DNA from: Dongia mobilis
GTDB lineage: Bacteria; Pseudomonadota; Alphaproteobacteria; Dongiales; Dongiaceae
Direction: 5' to 3'
NCBI RefSeq assembly: GCF_004363235.1
Contig: NZ_SNYW01000011.1
Location: 62,001 to 126,000, forward strand
Length of the DNA stretch: 64,000 bases
In this document: positions 46,064 through 55,412 of the stretch, in pieces
How positions within the stretch are numbered: the stretch's first letter is position 1
Layout: the number at the start of each line of letters is the position of its first letter
Made by a program: the position numbers and the translations under genes
The notes under the pieces: generated by a model
Told to the model about the DNA's origin: nothing
The model's input: only the letters and a program-made list of their open reading frames with translations
Databases searched by the model: none

Positions 46064-46527
46064 CTATCTGCCAGCGCGCAGCGTCACGCGGGCGACACCG
46101 GCGGCGACACCCACCCCGAGATTGCCGTTGACACTGACCGGCTGCAAGGCGATCTGGTCGCCGCTGCCGCCGAACAGCGCGTTGGCGCCGAGGCCGAGCC
46201 CCGCCGCGACATCGGCGCCGGCACCGCCATAGGTGCCGGCTAGGGCACCTTGCCGACATCGCCCGGCGCAAAGACGCCCCAATACAGCCAGCGCTCGTCG
46301 GTATAGCCGAGATCGAGGCCGTAGCGGTCGAAGGCGCCGGAATAGCTCTCGCGGCTACCGTCCGACCGCTTGAAGGTGCAGGTCATGTCGCGAGAGGAGC
46401 CGAGGACATAGCCGAAGCCACCCGCCACCTTGCATTCAAGAATCCCCAGATTGACCCCGCCCTCGGCCGCAGCCGGCGTTGCCGCCGCGGCAAGTGCAAG
46501 GAAGAAAGGGGCAAGTCTCGTCAGCAT
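46064..46527 (-). pseudogene. DUF992-family secreted protein, frameshifted
   Basis: Two open frames on the minus strand together make one DUF992 protein. The first (46527 to 46240) has a signal peptide (MLTRLAPFFLALAAAATPAAA) and GGVNLGILECKVAGGFGY, ending GVFAPGDVGKVP then stop. The rest, GALAGTYGGAGADVAAGLG to GVARVTLRAGR, continues in another frame to 46064. Restoring a single G near 46252 (in a GGCAAGG-TGCC context) would join GK to GALAGTY as in intact relatives. This is either a real frameshift mutation or a sequencing error. The family's function is unknown. Confidence 0.78.
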
Positions 46528-46717
46528 GGTAGACCTCGCTGGCCGGATCATGCGGGGGATAGCCGCGCATCGGCGCATATTTGATCCCGCCACCGCCGCC
46601 GCGTTGTGATCTTCCTGAAAGAATCGAGCCACCCGGCCATGGCCAGCCAGGGCGAAAGCCGCTAGCCTGCATGCGGCCCTGCCCAGCCATCGCGAACAGC
46701 CCCGACCGAGCCCATCC

Positions 46718-48175
46718 ATGCTCCTTACCCTCGACACCCGCGCCGATCTGACGCTCGACATCTTCCGCCAAGTGGCCTGGGAAGGTGCCGCGATCCGCTT
46801 CAGCGACGGTGCCATGGCGCGCATGCGCGCCGCACGCGCCGCCTTCATGAAGCTGATCGAGGATCCGGATCTGGTCATCTACGGCGTCACCAGCGGCTAT
46901 GGCCAGAACGCCAGGTTGCGCCTTGACGGCGCGGCGCGGCGCACGCATGCGCGCACACCGCCCTATCCCTGCACGGCGCCCTTCGGCCGGCCGGCGCCGG
47001 ATCGGGTCGCGCGCGGGATCGTACTGGCGCGGCTTGCCAATTTCATCGACGGCCATGCCGCGGTGACGCCGGAACTCGCGGTCGAAGTGGCGGATCTCCT
47101 CCAGGGCGGCAGATTGCCCGAGGTGTCGCTGGAGGGTCAGGGCGGCGCCGGCGAAATCCTGTGGCTGGGGCCCCTCATCATTGCCGTCGCCGAGCGCTTC
47201 CCGCTGGCCGAGAAGGACGCGCTTTCGCTGATCAACGGCGCGCCGGCAGCGAGCGCGCTCATCGCCGATGCCGCCATCGCCATGCGCCGGCGTCTCGACC
47301 TAGCCGAACGCGTGCTTGCCCTCTCCGCCGAGGCCATCCTGGCACCGCTCGAGGCCTATGACCCGGCCCTTGAGGCGCTGTGGGATGACGCGCATGAGGC
47401 TGTCGCCCTGCAGCGCATGCGGCACCTGCTGGAAGGCGGCGCGCCTGCGCGACGACCCTATCAGGCGCCCGTCTCCTATCGCATCCTGCCGCGGGTCCTG
47501 GGCCAGTTCCGCCGCGTCATCGCAGCGGCCGAGGAGATTGCCGCAAGCTCGCTGCGCAGCGTCACCGACAACCCGGTCTTTCTGCCCCCCGATGCCGGGG
47601 CTCCCGATCCCGCGCATCCCTTCGGGCGCGTCTTGAGCAATGGCGGCTATCACAATGCCCGCGCCTATCCGGCACTCGACAATCTGGCCGCTGCCGCGGC
47701 CGATCTCTGCGCCATCGCCGAGCGGCATACGACCAAGCTGCTCGACGGTCGCTATTCGCTGCTGCCCGACCAACTGCAGTCCGATAGCGGCCAACAGGGC
47801 TATCTCGGCATCCTCGGCTTCGTGCAGGTGGGCTATGCCGAGCAGGCGCGGAGGGCGGCGCAGCGCACCTTCCTGCCGGGGTCCGAAGGCGGCGGCTTCG
47901 GCCAGAACGACGTCGCACCCCTCACCGGCCTTGCCTGGATGGCGCAGGAGGAGGCCGGCCGTTGCCTGGAGGCCGCACTCGCCATGCTGGGTGCTGTCGC
48001 CTCGCAGGCCTTGCATGTGACTGCACGCCAGGCGCCGCCGGCCCTGGCCGATCTGCTGGCCGATATCAGGGCCGCCTTCCCGCCCCTCGATGCGCCGCGC
48101 CGCTACGGGCCGGGCCTTGCCGCCCTGGCCGAGGCCTTCCGCGCGGACATCTATGGCGCAATGCCGAGCGCCTGA
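46718..48175 (+). CDS. Aromatic amino acid ammonia-lyase-fold protein lacking the MIO serine
   Basis: A 485-residue homologue of histidine/phenylalanine ammonia-lyases. Shared features are VIYGVTSGYGQNA (catalytic tyrosine near residue 55), KDALSLINGAPAASA, SLRSVTDNPVF, GGYHNARAYPALDN and the glutamine-rich LPDQLQSDSGQQG. The segment that normally contains Ala-Ser-Gly, from which the electrophilic MIO cofactor forms, reads EGQGGAGEILWLGPL (139-153); no ASG triad exists anywhere in the protein. Normal lyase chemistry is therefore doubtful. Its end overlaps the convergent APH-kinase gene by 25 bases. Confidence 0.8.
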   Translation: MLLTLDTRADLTLDIFRQVAWEGAAIRFSDGAMARMRAARAAFMKLIEDPDLVIYGVTSGYGQNARLRLDGAARRTHARTPPYPCTAPFGRPAPDRVARGIVLARLANFIDGHAAVTPELAVEVADLLQGGRLPEVSLEGQGGAGEILWLGPLIIAVAERFPLAEKDALSLINGAPAASALIADAAIAMRRRLDLAERVLALSAEAILAPLEAYDPALEALWDDAHEAVALQRMRHLLEGGAPARRPYQAPVSYRILPRVLGQFRRVIAAAEEIAASSLRSVTDNPVFLPPDAGAPDPAHPFGRVLSNGGYHNARAYPALDNLAAAAADLCAIAERHTTKLLDGRYSLLPDQLQSDSGQQGYLGILGFVQVGYAEQARRAAQRTFLPGSEGGGFGQNDVAPLTGLAWMAQEEAGRCLEAALAMLGAVASQALHVTARQAPPALADLLADIRAAFPPLDAPRRYGPGLAALAEAFRADIYGAMPSA

Positions 48176-49677
48176 CGCGCCGCGGCAACGACTTCTGGCG
48201 GCGAGCCACCGGCATCGATCCGCCGCCAGTCGATGGCGCCTAGGTCATAGCCGAGTTGCTGGCGGAGCACGGCATCATCCGCATCCGAGGCGTCGTTGCG
48301 CCGGGCAGCGATCCGCGCGGCAAGAATGGCGGGATCGCCCTCGAGCCAGAGCCCGGAGAAGGGCACGCCGCACGCGCTTGCCAATGTGGCAAAGGCGGCG
48401 CGCTCGGCCGGCTTCGCCGACACCGCATCGAGGATGACGCTGACGCCGGCGGCCAGAGCCGCGCGTGCCGCCGCCATCAGCGCCTCATAGACGGCGGCGT
48501 TGACCTCCGGCCGATAGGCGTCGGGCGGCAGCTTCTCCTCCGGCGCCAGGCCGAAATGGCGCTTGCGCAACACGTCGCTGCGCAGGAGACGCGCCCCCGG
48601 CGCCTGCCCGATGAGGGGCGCCAGGGCAGCCGCGACGGTCGATTTCCCCGTGCCACTGAGCCCGCCGATGGCGACGAGGCGCGGCGGCACCGGCTGCAGC
48701 AATGCGACGGCCCGGCGCAGATAGGCAGCAGCTTCCGGCGATGGCCCCGCCCCTGCGGCACGCGCCGTCACATGGGCGCGCACGCCCGCGCGCAGCGAGA
48801 GGAAGAGCGGCAGCAAAGGCAGCCCGTCCTCCTCGTCGGTCCGGTCGAGATAGCGGTTGAAGACGATGCTGGCGAAATTGGTGTGCCCACGATGGATCAG
48901 GTCCATCAGCAGGAAGGCGAGGTCATAGAGCACATCGGTGCAGGCGATCTGGTCGCTGAACTCGATGCAATCGAACAATACCGGCCGGCCCTCCAGCAGG
49001 CAGATGTTGCGCAGATGGAGGTCGCCATGGCAGCGGCGTACCCGCCCGTCCAGGCGCCGCCGCTCGAGAAGATCGTGCCCTGCCGCGAAGGCGGCCTCGG
49101 TGGCGTCAATGAGCCGCTCGACCTCGGCCGAGGGCATCATCTCGCGCATGTTCCCGGCATTGATCGCGAGGACGGCGGCGATGCCGTCGGCGCCGCCGAA
49201 TGCCGGCATGATCGCGGCCTCGGCATGAAAGTGCGCGATGGCGTCGGCGGTCGCCCGCAGCAGCGGGGGACTGAGGCCGCCCGTCTCGACCAGATGGCTG
49301 AACAGCGCCTCCTGCGGGAAACGCGCCATCTCCACCACCCAGTCCAGGATCTCGCCCGCCCCGCCCCAGCCGATCCCGCCATCGGCCAGCCGGTGGATGG
49401 CGCGCACGCCCAGGTAAAGCTCGGGCGCCGTGCGGCGGTTGAGCATCAACTCGGCGCGGCAGGCAGCCTCGCGCTGCTGCACCGTGCCGTAATCGAGGAA
49501 GGAATAGGTGACCGCGCGCTTCAGCTTGTAGGCGCGGTCGCCGACCAGGAAGATCACCGAGGCATGGGTGGTGATGGTTTCGACGGGCCCGGCACCCCCA
49601 TGGGCGGCGGGATCGCGCAGGAAGGCGATCACCGCTGCCTGGATGGCATCTGGCTGGTTGTCTTCTTGCCGGGTCAT
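48151..49677 (-). CDS. Fusion of aminoglycoside-phosphotransferase-like domain and P-loop kinase
   Basis: A 508-residue two-domain protein. The N-terminal half is an APH/choline-kinase fold with the catalytic loop RRCHGDLHLRNICLLEG and the DFG-like VLFDCIEFSD. The C-terminal half (from about residue 335) is a P-loop kinase with Walker A AIGGLSGTGKSTVAAAL and the LRSDVLRKRHFGL loop, as in zeta-toxin-like/gluconate-kinase relatives. Such fusions are widespread in proteobacteria and mostly uncharacterised; drug resistance should not be inferred. The ATG at 49677 was chosen; a longer frame begins near 49719. Confidence 0.87.
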   Translation of the reverse strand: MTRQEDNQPDAIQAAVIAFLRDPAAHGGAGPVETITTHASVIFLVGDRAYKLKRAVTYSFLDYGTVQQREAACRAELMLNRRTAPELYLGVRAIHRLADGGIGWGGAGEILDWVVEMARFPQEALFSHLVETGGLSPPLLRATADAIAHFHAEAAIMPAFGGADGIAAVLAINAGNMREMMPSAEVERLIDATEAAFAAGHDLLERRRLDGRVRRCHGDLHLRNICLLEGRPVLFDCIEFSDQIACTDVLYDLAFLLMDLIHRGHTNFASIVFNRYLDRTDEEDGLPLLPLFLSLRAGVRAHVTARAAGAGPSPEAAAYLRRAVALLQPVPPRLVAIGGLSGTGKSTVAAALAPLIGQAPGARLLRSDVLRKRHFGLAPEEKLPPDAYRPEVNAAVYEALMAAARAALAAGVSVILDAVSAKPAERAAFATLASACGVPFSGLWLEGDPAILAARIAARRNDASDADDAVLRQQLGYDLGAIDWRRIDAGGSPPEVVAAARQALGIAP

Positions 49678-49738
49678 GGCGTCAGCATAACGCGGAATGC
49701 CGCCCGGCATTCGCGGCATTCCGCCTCATGCATCACCA

Positions 49739-50368
49739 CTATGGCCGCCGCACCAGCGCAAGGCCGATCCCGGCACCCAGCAGCAGCCCGCCTGAGAGCC
49801 GGTTGCGCCATTTTGCATGCATGCCGAGGAGATGCCGCGCCTTGCCGGCCGCCAGCGCCCAGCAGCTGTCGACCAGCACGGCGATGAGCACGAAACTCAC
49901 CGACAGCAAGGCCACCTGCGGCAGGATCGGTCGGGCTGGATCGATGAATTGCGGGAAGAAGGCCCCGTAGAACAGCAAAGTCTTGGGGTTGCTGAGCGAC
50001 ACCACCAGCGCCCGCACCAGCATGCGCCGCGCCGCCACGGGCTGCGGGCCAACCGCCCTGAGATCGGTGGCCGGCGCGCGCCAGGCACTGATACCAAGAT
50101 AGATCAGATAGGCGACGCCGACCCAACGCAGCCATTCGAACCAGTGGCCGAGCGTACCCAGAAGCTCGGTCAGACCGATCGCCGTCAGGACCAGCTGTAC
50201 GACGATCGCAGCACTGGTCCCGGCCACGGTGAGCAGGCCATAACGCGGACCATACGCCACGGAATTGGCGACGATGAGGGCCACATTGGGGCCGGGCATC
50301 AGGGTCAGCAGCACCACCGCCCCGACATAGGCGAGGTAGAGTGCGGGGTCGATCAGGGATGAAAGCAT
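49739..50368 (-). CDS. LysE/RhtB-family amino acid exporter
   Basis: A 209-residue inner-membrane protein with about six hydrophobic helices. The family signature is visible as VVLLTLMPGPNVALIVANSVAYGPRYGL, together with LIYLGISAWRAP and the late FYGAFFPQFIDP. Such proteins export lysine, homoserine, threonine or related compounds. AAGGAG precedes the ATG at 50368. An attenuator-like hairpin lies 45-70 bases upstream of the start. Confidence 0.92.
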   Translation of the reverse strand: MLSSLIDPALYLAYVGAVVLLTLMPGPNVALIVANSVAYGPRYGLLTVAGTSAAIVVQLVLTAIGLTELLGTLGHWFEWLRWVGVAYLIYLGISAWRAPATDLRAVGPQPVAARRMLVRALVVSLSNPKTLLFYGAFFPQFIDPARPILPQVALLSVSFVLIAVLVDSCWALAAGKARHLLGMHAKWRNRLSGGLLLGAGIGLALVRRP

Positions 50369-50735
50369 TTCCAGGGCTCCTTCTTAGGTAATCGGCAGGA
50401 GCAGAAATGAAGAACCCCCGCCGGGTGATATGCGGGGGTGTTCGAAACGCCGTCCAGGACCGCCGAGGCGACCTATTTCCGGGCAAGCGAAAACCGCGCC
50501 GCTGGGCGACGGTCTTGTTGGTGCTGCGGGATATGGGCGATGCCGGACATGGGCGGATTGAACCGCCGCACCCCTGCCCCTGTCAAGCGCCGGCCCCTCA
50601 AGTGCCCGGCGGATATCGCCGGCAGGGTGCATCATGGCAGCATCCAGCAATCTGCACATCTCGCCGCCGCCGGGGTCGGGTTAGGCTGCCGCCCCGTCCC
50701 TTGCGGCCATGCGCCCGACCAGTTGAGCCAGCCCG
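50369..50735. promoter_or_regulatory. Divergent region between LysE and MFS genes, with a leader hairpin
   Basis: A 367-base stretch without a convincing gene. Read towards lysE, ACCCCCGC (50432-50439) can pair with GCGGGGGT (50413-50421 region), loop ATATCACCCG, and is followed by TCTTCATTTC. This resembles a terminator or attenuator in the lysE leader, although the T run is poor. The rest is GC-rich; a sequence resembling a tRNA T-arm (GCGGTTCAATCCGC on the minus strand, near 50551-50564) occurs but no complete tRNA can be built. An MFS ribosome site is not obvious. Confidence 0.4.
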
Positions 50736-51935
50736 ATGTCCTGTGCCGAAGCCAGCAACCCCGTTCCCGGCAACCTGTTCTCGCCGCGGGCGATGCATGT
50801 CTTCGCGGCGGTGACGCTGGCCGCGATCCTGGGCGGGTCGAGCGCACCGACGCCGCTCTATCACCTCTATCAGCAGAGCTGGCAACTGGCGCCGGTGATG
50901 CTGACCGTGATCTTCTCGGTCTATGCGCTGGTATTGCTGGCGACGCTGCTGACGCTGGGTTCGCTTTCGGACTATGTCGGTCGGCGGCCGATCCTGTTTG
51001 CCGGCCTGGTGCTCAGCGTGCTCTCAATGGCGCTGTTCGCCCTGGCGAGTTCCGCGGAATGGCTGATCGCCGCCCGTGCCGTTCAGGGCCTGGCCGCCGG
51101 CATCCTCAGCAGCACGCTGGGGGCGACCCTGCTCGACACCAACCCGCGCACCGGACCGCTGGTCAACAGCACGACGCCGCTACTTGGCATGTCGGTGGGC
51201 GCTTTGGGCTCCAGCGCCCTCGTCACCTATGCGCCGCGGCCGACCGAGCTCATCTACGAAGTCCTGCTGGCGCTGTTCGTGATCCTGGCGGTCCTGGTCT
51301 GGCGCATGCCGGAGACGGCCCTGCGCAAACCGGGTGCCCTCGCCTCGTTGCGGCCGCAGATCAGCGTACCGCGCCAGGCGCGCGCCGCCCTCCTCTGCAT
51401 CTCGCCCTCCAACATTGCCAACTGGTCGCTGGGCGGCTTCTATCTGTCGCTGATGCCCTCGCTGCTGCGGGTCGCGACCGGGCTCGATTCGCCCTTCGTC
51501 GGCGGCGGGCTGGTCGCGCTGCTGACCTTGAGCGGGGCCACCGGCATCCTCATCGCACGGCATTGGCAGCCCAATCGCATCCTGCTGGCCGGCACCAGCA
51601 CCGTGGCCGTCGGTGTCGCCATCACCCTTGCAGGTGTCGAGCGGCAGGAAGTGGCGCTGATGCTGTTCGGCACCTTCGTGGCCGGCCTCGGCTTCGGCAC
51701 CAGCTTCTACGCCGCGACGCGCACCATCATGCCGCTGGCCCTGCCCAATGAGCGTGCCGGCCTGCTCGCGGCCTTCTTCCTGCAGAGCTATCTCGCCTTC
51801 AGCCTGCCGGTCATCATCCTTGGTTGGCTGATCCCGGTCCTGGGCCTTGTCGCCGCAACGCAGATCTATGGCTCGATCGTCATCGCACTGGCGCTGATGT
51901 CGCTGGTGGCGACGTTGCTGATGGGCCGGCGCTGA
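50736..51935 (+). CDS. Major facilitator superfamily transporter
   Basis: A 399-residue protein with twelve hydrophobic helices in two halves. MFS landmarks are LGSLSDYVGRRPILFAGLV between helices 2 and 3, and a loop rich in positive charge (MPETALRKPGALASLRPQ) between the halves. SSAPTPLYHLYQQSW near the start resembles drug-efflux-type members. The substrate is unknown. It is divergent from the LysE gene and convergent with purA. An ATG nearer the first helix (about residue 20) is a possible alternative start. Confidence 0.9.
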   Translation: MSCAEASNPVPGNLFSPRAMHVFAAVTLAAILGGSSAPTPLYHLYQQSWQLAPVMLTVIFSVYALVLLATLLTLGSLSDYVGRRPILFAGLVLSVLSMALFALASSAEWLIAARAVQGLAAGILSSTLGATLLDTNPRTGPLVNSTTPLLGMSVGALGSSALVTYAPRPTELIYEVLLALFVILAVLVWRMPETALRKPGALASLRPQISVPRQARAALLCISPSNIANWSLGGFYLSLMPSLLRVATGLDSPFVGGGLVALLTLSGATGILIARHWQPNRILLAGTSTVAVGVAITLAGVERQEVALMLFGTFVAGLGFGTSFYAATRTIMPLALPNERAGLLAAFFLQSYLAFSLPVIILGWLIPVLGLVAATQIYGSIVIALALMSLVATLLMGRR

Positions 51936-51947
51936 CGTCGCGACGGC

Positions 51948-53243
51948 TCAATCCGCAAAGGGATCGGTCACCAGGATCGTGTCGTCGCGCTCGGGGCTGG
52001 TGGAGAGCAGTGCCACCGGCACCTCGATCAGTTCCTCGACCCGGCGCACATATTTGATCGCCTGGGCCGGGAGCTGCGCCCAGGAGCGCGCCCCTTGCGT
52101 CGATTCCGACCAGCCCTCGATCGATTCGTAGATGGGCTGCGCCCGAGCCTGCAGGTCCGACGCAGCCGGCAGATAGTCATAGGCCTTGCCGTCGATCGTA
52201 TAGCCCGTGCAGATCTTCAGTTCCTTGAAGCCGTCGAGCACGTCGAGCTTGGTGAGGGCGATGCCGCTGATGCCGGCAACCTTGGCGGCGCGACGCACCA
52301 GGGCGGCGTCGAACCAGCCGCAGCGGCGCTTGCGCCCCGTCACCGTGCCGAATTCGTGGCCGCGTTCGCCCAGCATCTGGCCGATCTCGTCGGTCAGTTC
52401 CGAGGGGAACGGACCGGAGCCGACGCGGGTCGTATAGGCCTTGGTGATGCCGAGCACATAGCCGATCGCCGACGGGCCGAGGCCCGACCCGGTCGCGGCC
52501 TGGCCGGTCACCGTGTTGGACGAGGTGACATAGGGATAGGTGCCGTGGTCGACATCCAGCATGATGCCCTGGGCACCTTCGAACAGGATGCGGTCGCCGC
52601 GCTTGCGCGCCGCATCCAGCATCTCCCAGACCGGCTTCACGAAGGGGGCGATCTGCGGCGCGATGGCCCTCAGTTCGGCGATGAGTGCAGTGCCGTCCAC
52701 CGGCTCCGCCCCCATTCCCTTCAGCAGCGCATTGTGATGCGCCAGTAGATTGGCGACCTTGGCCTCGAGGCCGTTGTCATCGACGATGTCACACACCCGA
52801 ATGGCGCGACGCGCCACCTTGTCCTCATAGGCCGGGCCGATCCCGCGCCCGGTGGTGCCGATCTTGGCGGTGCCCTCGGCAGCGCCCTCGCGCAGGCGGT
52901 CGAGCTGGCCGTGCAGCGGCAGGATGAGCGCCGCATTCTCGGCCAGGACCAGATTGTCCGGCGAGATGGCGACGCCCTGCAGACGCAGCGCATCGATTTC
53001 CTTCACCAGATGCCAGGGATCGACCACCACGCCATTGCCGATGACCGACAGCTTGCCCGGCCGCACGATGCCGGAGGGCAGCAGCGAGAGCTTGTAGGTC
53101 TGGCCGCCGATCACCAGGGTGTGGCCGGCATTGTGGCCGCCCTGGAAACGCACCACGACATCGGCGCGCACCGACAGCCAGTCGACGATCTTGCCCTTGC
53201 CCTCGTCGCCCCATTGCGATCCGACAACCGCTACATTGGCCAT
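51948..53243 (-). CDS. purA: Adenylosuccinate synthetase
   Basis: A 431-residue enzyme that condenses IMP and aspartate with GTP to form adenylosuccinate, the first committed step to AMP. The N-terminal GTP loop [17 protein letters not shown] (residues 6-22) has the catalytic aspartate; the HNAGHT-type loop is [13 protein letters not shown], and the IMP-binding [14 protein letters not shown] is intact. Length is normal. It lies 18 bases downstream of hisZ on the same strand, an arrangement common in alphaproteobacteria. Expression is probably from the hisZ promoter. Confidence 0.97.
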   Translation of the reverse strand: MANVAVVGSQWGDEGKGKIVDWLSVRADVVVRFQGGHNAGHTLVIGGQTYKLSLLPSGIVRPGKLSVIGNGVVVDPWHLVKEIDALRLQGVAISPDNLVLAENAALILPLHGQLDRLREGAAEGTAKIGTTGRGIGPAYEDKVARRAIRVCDIVDDNGLEAKVANLLAHHNALLKGMGAEPVDGTALIAELRAIAPQIAPFVKPVWEMLDAARKRGDRILFEGAQGIMLDVDHGTYPYVTSSNTVTGQAATGSGLGPSAIGYVLGITKAYTTRVGSGPFPSELTDEIGQMLGERGHEFGTVTGRKRRCGWFDAALVRRAAKVAGISGIALTKLDVLDGFKELKICTGYTIDGKAYDYLPAASDLQARAQPIYESIEGWSESTQGARSWAQLPAQAIKYVRRVEELIEVPVALLSTSPERDDTILVTDPFAD

Positions 53244-53261
53244 GATGATCCTCTGGAAAAC

Positions 53262-54428
53262 TCAACCGTCGACGGCGACCGGACGGCCGCCTTCGAGAAC
53301 ATGCGAACAAAGCAATCTCTTGGCCTCCAGCCGCGCGTCCGCGACGGCGCTGAGGCCCTGTACCGTGACCCAGCCCTCGCGGCGGAGCGTCATGCCGATA
53401 TCGGCCGCCGCACCGAACGGCACGAACACGCGCTTCGGCCTCGCGGGTACCGGCAGCGTCGCCAACAAGGTGTCCAGATAAAGCGAGAAGCCGGTCGCGG
53501 CCTCGCCTGCATGATTGACATAGCGGCCGCCGCGGCCGAACTCGCCGCGCACGCCGCGCCCCAGCAGGGTGAAGGCAAGCCCGCTGTGATACTCGAAACC
53601 GCGCTGGTCGGTGGCATCGATCGTGAGCGTGAGATCGGGCGCCGCCTTGCGGACCAGCGCCACGGTCTCGGCCAGATTGGCACGCTCGATCTCGCCCGCC
53701 GCCGGCAGTTTCAGTGCCAGCAGGGCCGGCAGGGCCGTCTCGACCGGGCCGACCGACCGCAGCAGCCCGAGCAAAGTCTCCTTGTGCCGGCCGGCCCGCT
53801 CGCTCACCCGCGCCGTATCCTTGCGGTCGAGGGCGGCAATCAGTTCCATGCGCGCCTCGGGCGGCAAATCGGCAAGGATGATGGGGGCAAGGCGCGGCAC
53901 GTTGATGTCGACCGCTACATCCGGCGCGCCGAGTTCCCGCAGCGCCTCGACCGGCAGCAGCAGCACCTCGGCATCGGCCGCCGCACCTTCGGCGCCGATC
54001 AACTCGACACCGACCTGGCCCAATTGCCGTTGCAGGCGCATCTGCTCGCCTTTGACGCGCAGGACCTGCCCGGCATAGGAAAGGCGCAAGGGGCGCGGCA
54101 TTTTCCTGAGGCGGCTGGCGGCGATGCGGCCGACCTGCGGCGTCATGTCGGCGCGCAGGCCCATCATGCGCTGCGAGACCGGATCCATCAGGCGGAAGGT
54201 ATGCGCCGCCATCGCCTCGCCGGGACCGGCCAAGAGCGAATCCTCGAATTCCAGCAGCGGCGGCTTGACCCGCTCATAGCCCCAGCGGGCGAAGCTGGCC
54301 ATCAGGCGCTCGACCATGGCCGCCTCGAAGCCGGCTTCCGGCGGCAGGCCATCGGCAAGGCCCGCCGGAAGCAGGAAATTCTCGGCAACAGGCGGCGTCG
54401 CGACTTTGGATGAGGGCGCGCTGGTCAT
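53262..54428 (-). CDS. hisZ: ATP phosphoribosyltransferase regulatory subunit HisZ
   Basis: A 388-residue class II aminoacyl-tRNA synthetase-like protein without a tRNA-binding domain. Features are FARWGYERVKPPLLEF, the motif-2-like LRADMTPQVGRIAASRL, and GFEYHSGLAFTLLGRG with FGRGGRYVN. HisZ activates the short-form HisG in the first step of histidine synthesis and is typical where HisG is short. The ATG at 54428 was chosen; the longer frame adds residues without family match. It leads the hisZ-purA pair. Confidence 0.92.
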   Translation of the reverse strand: MTSAPSSKVATPPVAENFLLPAGLADGLPPEAGFEAAMVERLMASFARWGYERVKPPLLEFEDSLLAGPGEAMAAHTFRLMDPVSQRMMGLRADMTPQVGRIAASRLRKMPRPLRLSYAGQVLRVKGEQMRLQRQLGQVGVELIGAEGAAADAEVLLLPVEALRELGAPDVAVDINVPRLAPIILADLPPEARMELIAALDRKDTARVSERAGRHKETLLGLLRSVGPVETALPALLALKLPAAGEIERANLAETVALVRKAAPDLTLTIDATDQRGFEYHSGLAFTLLGRGVRGEFGRGGRYVNHAGEAATGFSLYLDTLLATLPVPARPKRVFVPFGAAADIGMTLRREGWVTVQGLSAVADARLEAKRLLCSHVLEGGRPVAVDG

Positions 54429-54578
54429 CTTGGCTTGGGCTCGGTCAACAGGTTGTTGCCCAAGCCGGTGGCGGCCGGATCGCCGCATGAGCGCTTGGGC
54501 AAGGGCTATTAGCCCAGACCGGCCCATGACGCAAGTGCGGCATCACTGCCGCACGCCATCGATATCCCCGCTAACCTT

Positions 54579-55391
54579 TTATGATACTTCGATTTCGCCC
54601 GTCAGGACGCAGACCGCATGGCCGGCGATCTTGAGCCGGTCGCCAGCCATGGTCAGCCACAGATCGCCACCCCGCCTGGAGACCTGGCGGGCATGGAACG
54701 ATGTCTTGCCAAGGCGGTCCTTCCAGAAATTCGCCAGCACGCAATGCGAGGAGCCCGTGACCGGGTCCTCCGGAATGCCGTGCAGGGGGGCGAAAAAGCG
54801 GCTGACGAAATCGGCCTCCCCCTCGCCCGGCGCGGTCACGATGAGATCTCGGCCCAGCGCCTCGATGGCCGCGTAATTCGCTGGCACGGCACGGACGGCC
54901 GCCGCATCGGCAAGCCGCGCGATATAGGCGTCATAGGCCTCGCTGACAGCAACTTCGACCGGCACGGCGCCGATGGCCCCGGCAATGCGGCCCGGCATGT
55001 CCGCAGCCACCGCGGCTTCATAGGGAAGCAGCGGGAAATCCAGTTCCAGCCGGTCCCCCTCAACCGCGACGAAGAGGGGGCCGGAGAGGCTCTCGAATTG
55101 CATGCGGGTGAGGCTGGAATCGATGAAGCGGTTGAGCACGAAGGCGCTCGCCAGGGTGGCGTGGCCGCACAGCTTGATCTCGACCGTCGGCGTGAACCAG
55201 CGCAGGTGAAAGGCGCCAGCGCCCGATTCCGGCTGCGGCACGAAAAAGGCGGTTTCAGCCAGGTTCATCTCCGCCGCAATCTGCTGCAGGACCGAATCCG
55301 GCAGCCAGGCCTCAAGCGGCATCACGCCGGCAGGATTGCCGGCAAAGGGCCGGTCGGTGAAGGCGTCGACCTGATAGATCCTGTGGCGCAT
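54579..55391 (-). CDS. PhzF-family isomerase/epimerase-like protein
   Basis: A 270-residue protein with the two-fold hot-dog-like PhzF architecture. It opens YQVDAFTDRPFAGNPAGVM, has the catalytic glutamate in MNLAETAFFVP, the LCGHATLASAFVL motif, and EDPVTGSSHCVLANFW. Most members are of unknown substrate; a phenazine role is not implied, as no phz genes are nearby. It may be co-transcribed with the DUF1127 gene 21 bases upstream. Confidence 0.9.
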   Translation of the reverse strand: MRHRIYQVDAFTDRPFAGNPAGVMPLEAWLPDSVLQQIAAEMNLAETAFFVPQPESGAGAFHLRWFTPTVEIKLCGHATLASAFVLNRFIDSSLTRMQFESLSGPLFVAVEGDRLELDFPLLPYEAAVAADMPGRIAGAIGAVPVEVAVSEAYDAYIARLADAAAVRAVPANYAAIEALGRDLIVTAPGEGEADFVSRFFAPLHGIPEDPVTGSSHCVLANFWKDRLGKTSFHARQVSRRGGDLWLTMAGDRLKIAGHAVCVLTGEIEVS

Positions 55392-55412
55392 GTCCCTGCT
55401 CCTCCGCCCCGG

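Noticed and set aside
48151-49677. Aminoglycoside resistance gene
   Set aside because: The APH-like domain is fused to a P-loop kinase as in housekeeping-type uncharacterised proteins; resistance is not supported.
48256-49887. 543-codon plus-strand frame opposite the APH-kinase fusion
   Set aside because: It is a mirror frame of a gene with clear kinase motifs; its composition is typical of antisense GC-rich frames.
50545-50570. tRNA fragment (T-arm-like sequence on the minus strand)
   Set aside because: No acceptor, D or anticodon arms can be paired around it.
50407-50814. Small plus-strand gene in the lysE-MFS spacer
   Set aside because: The translation is arginine/proline-rich low-complexity with no ribosome site and overlaps the MFS start.
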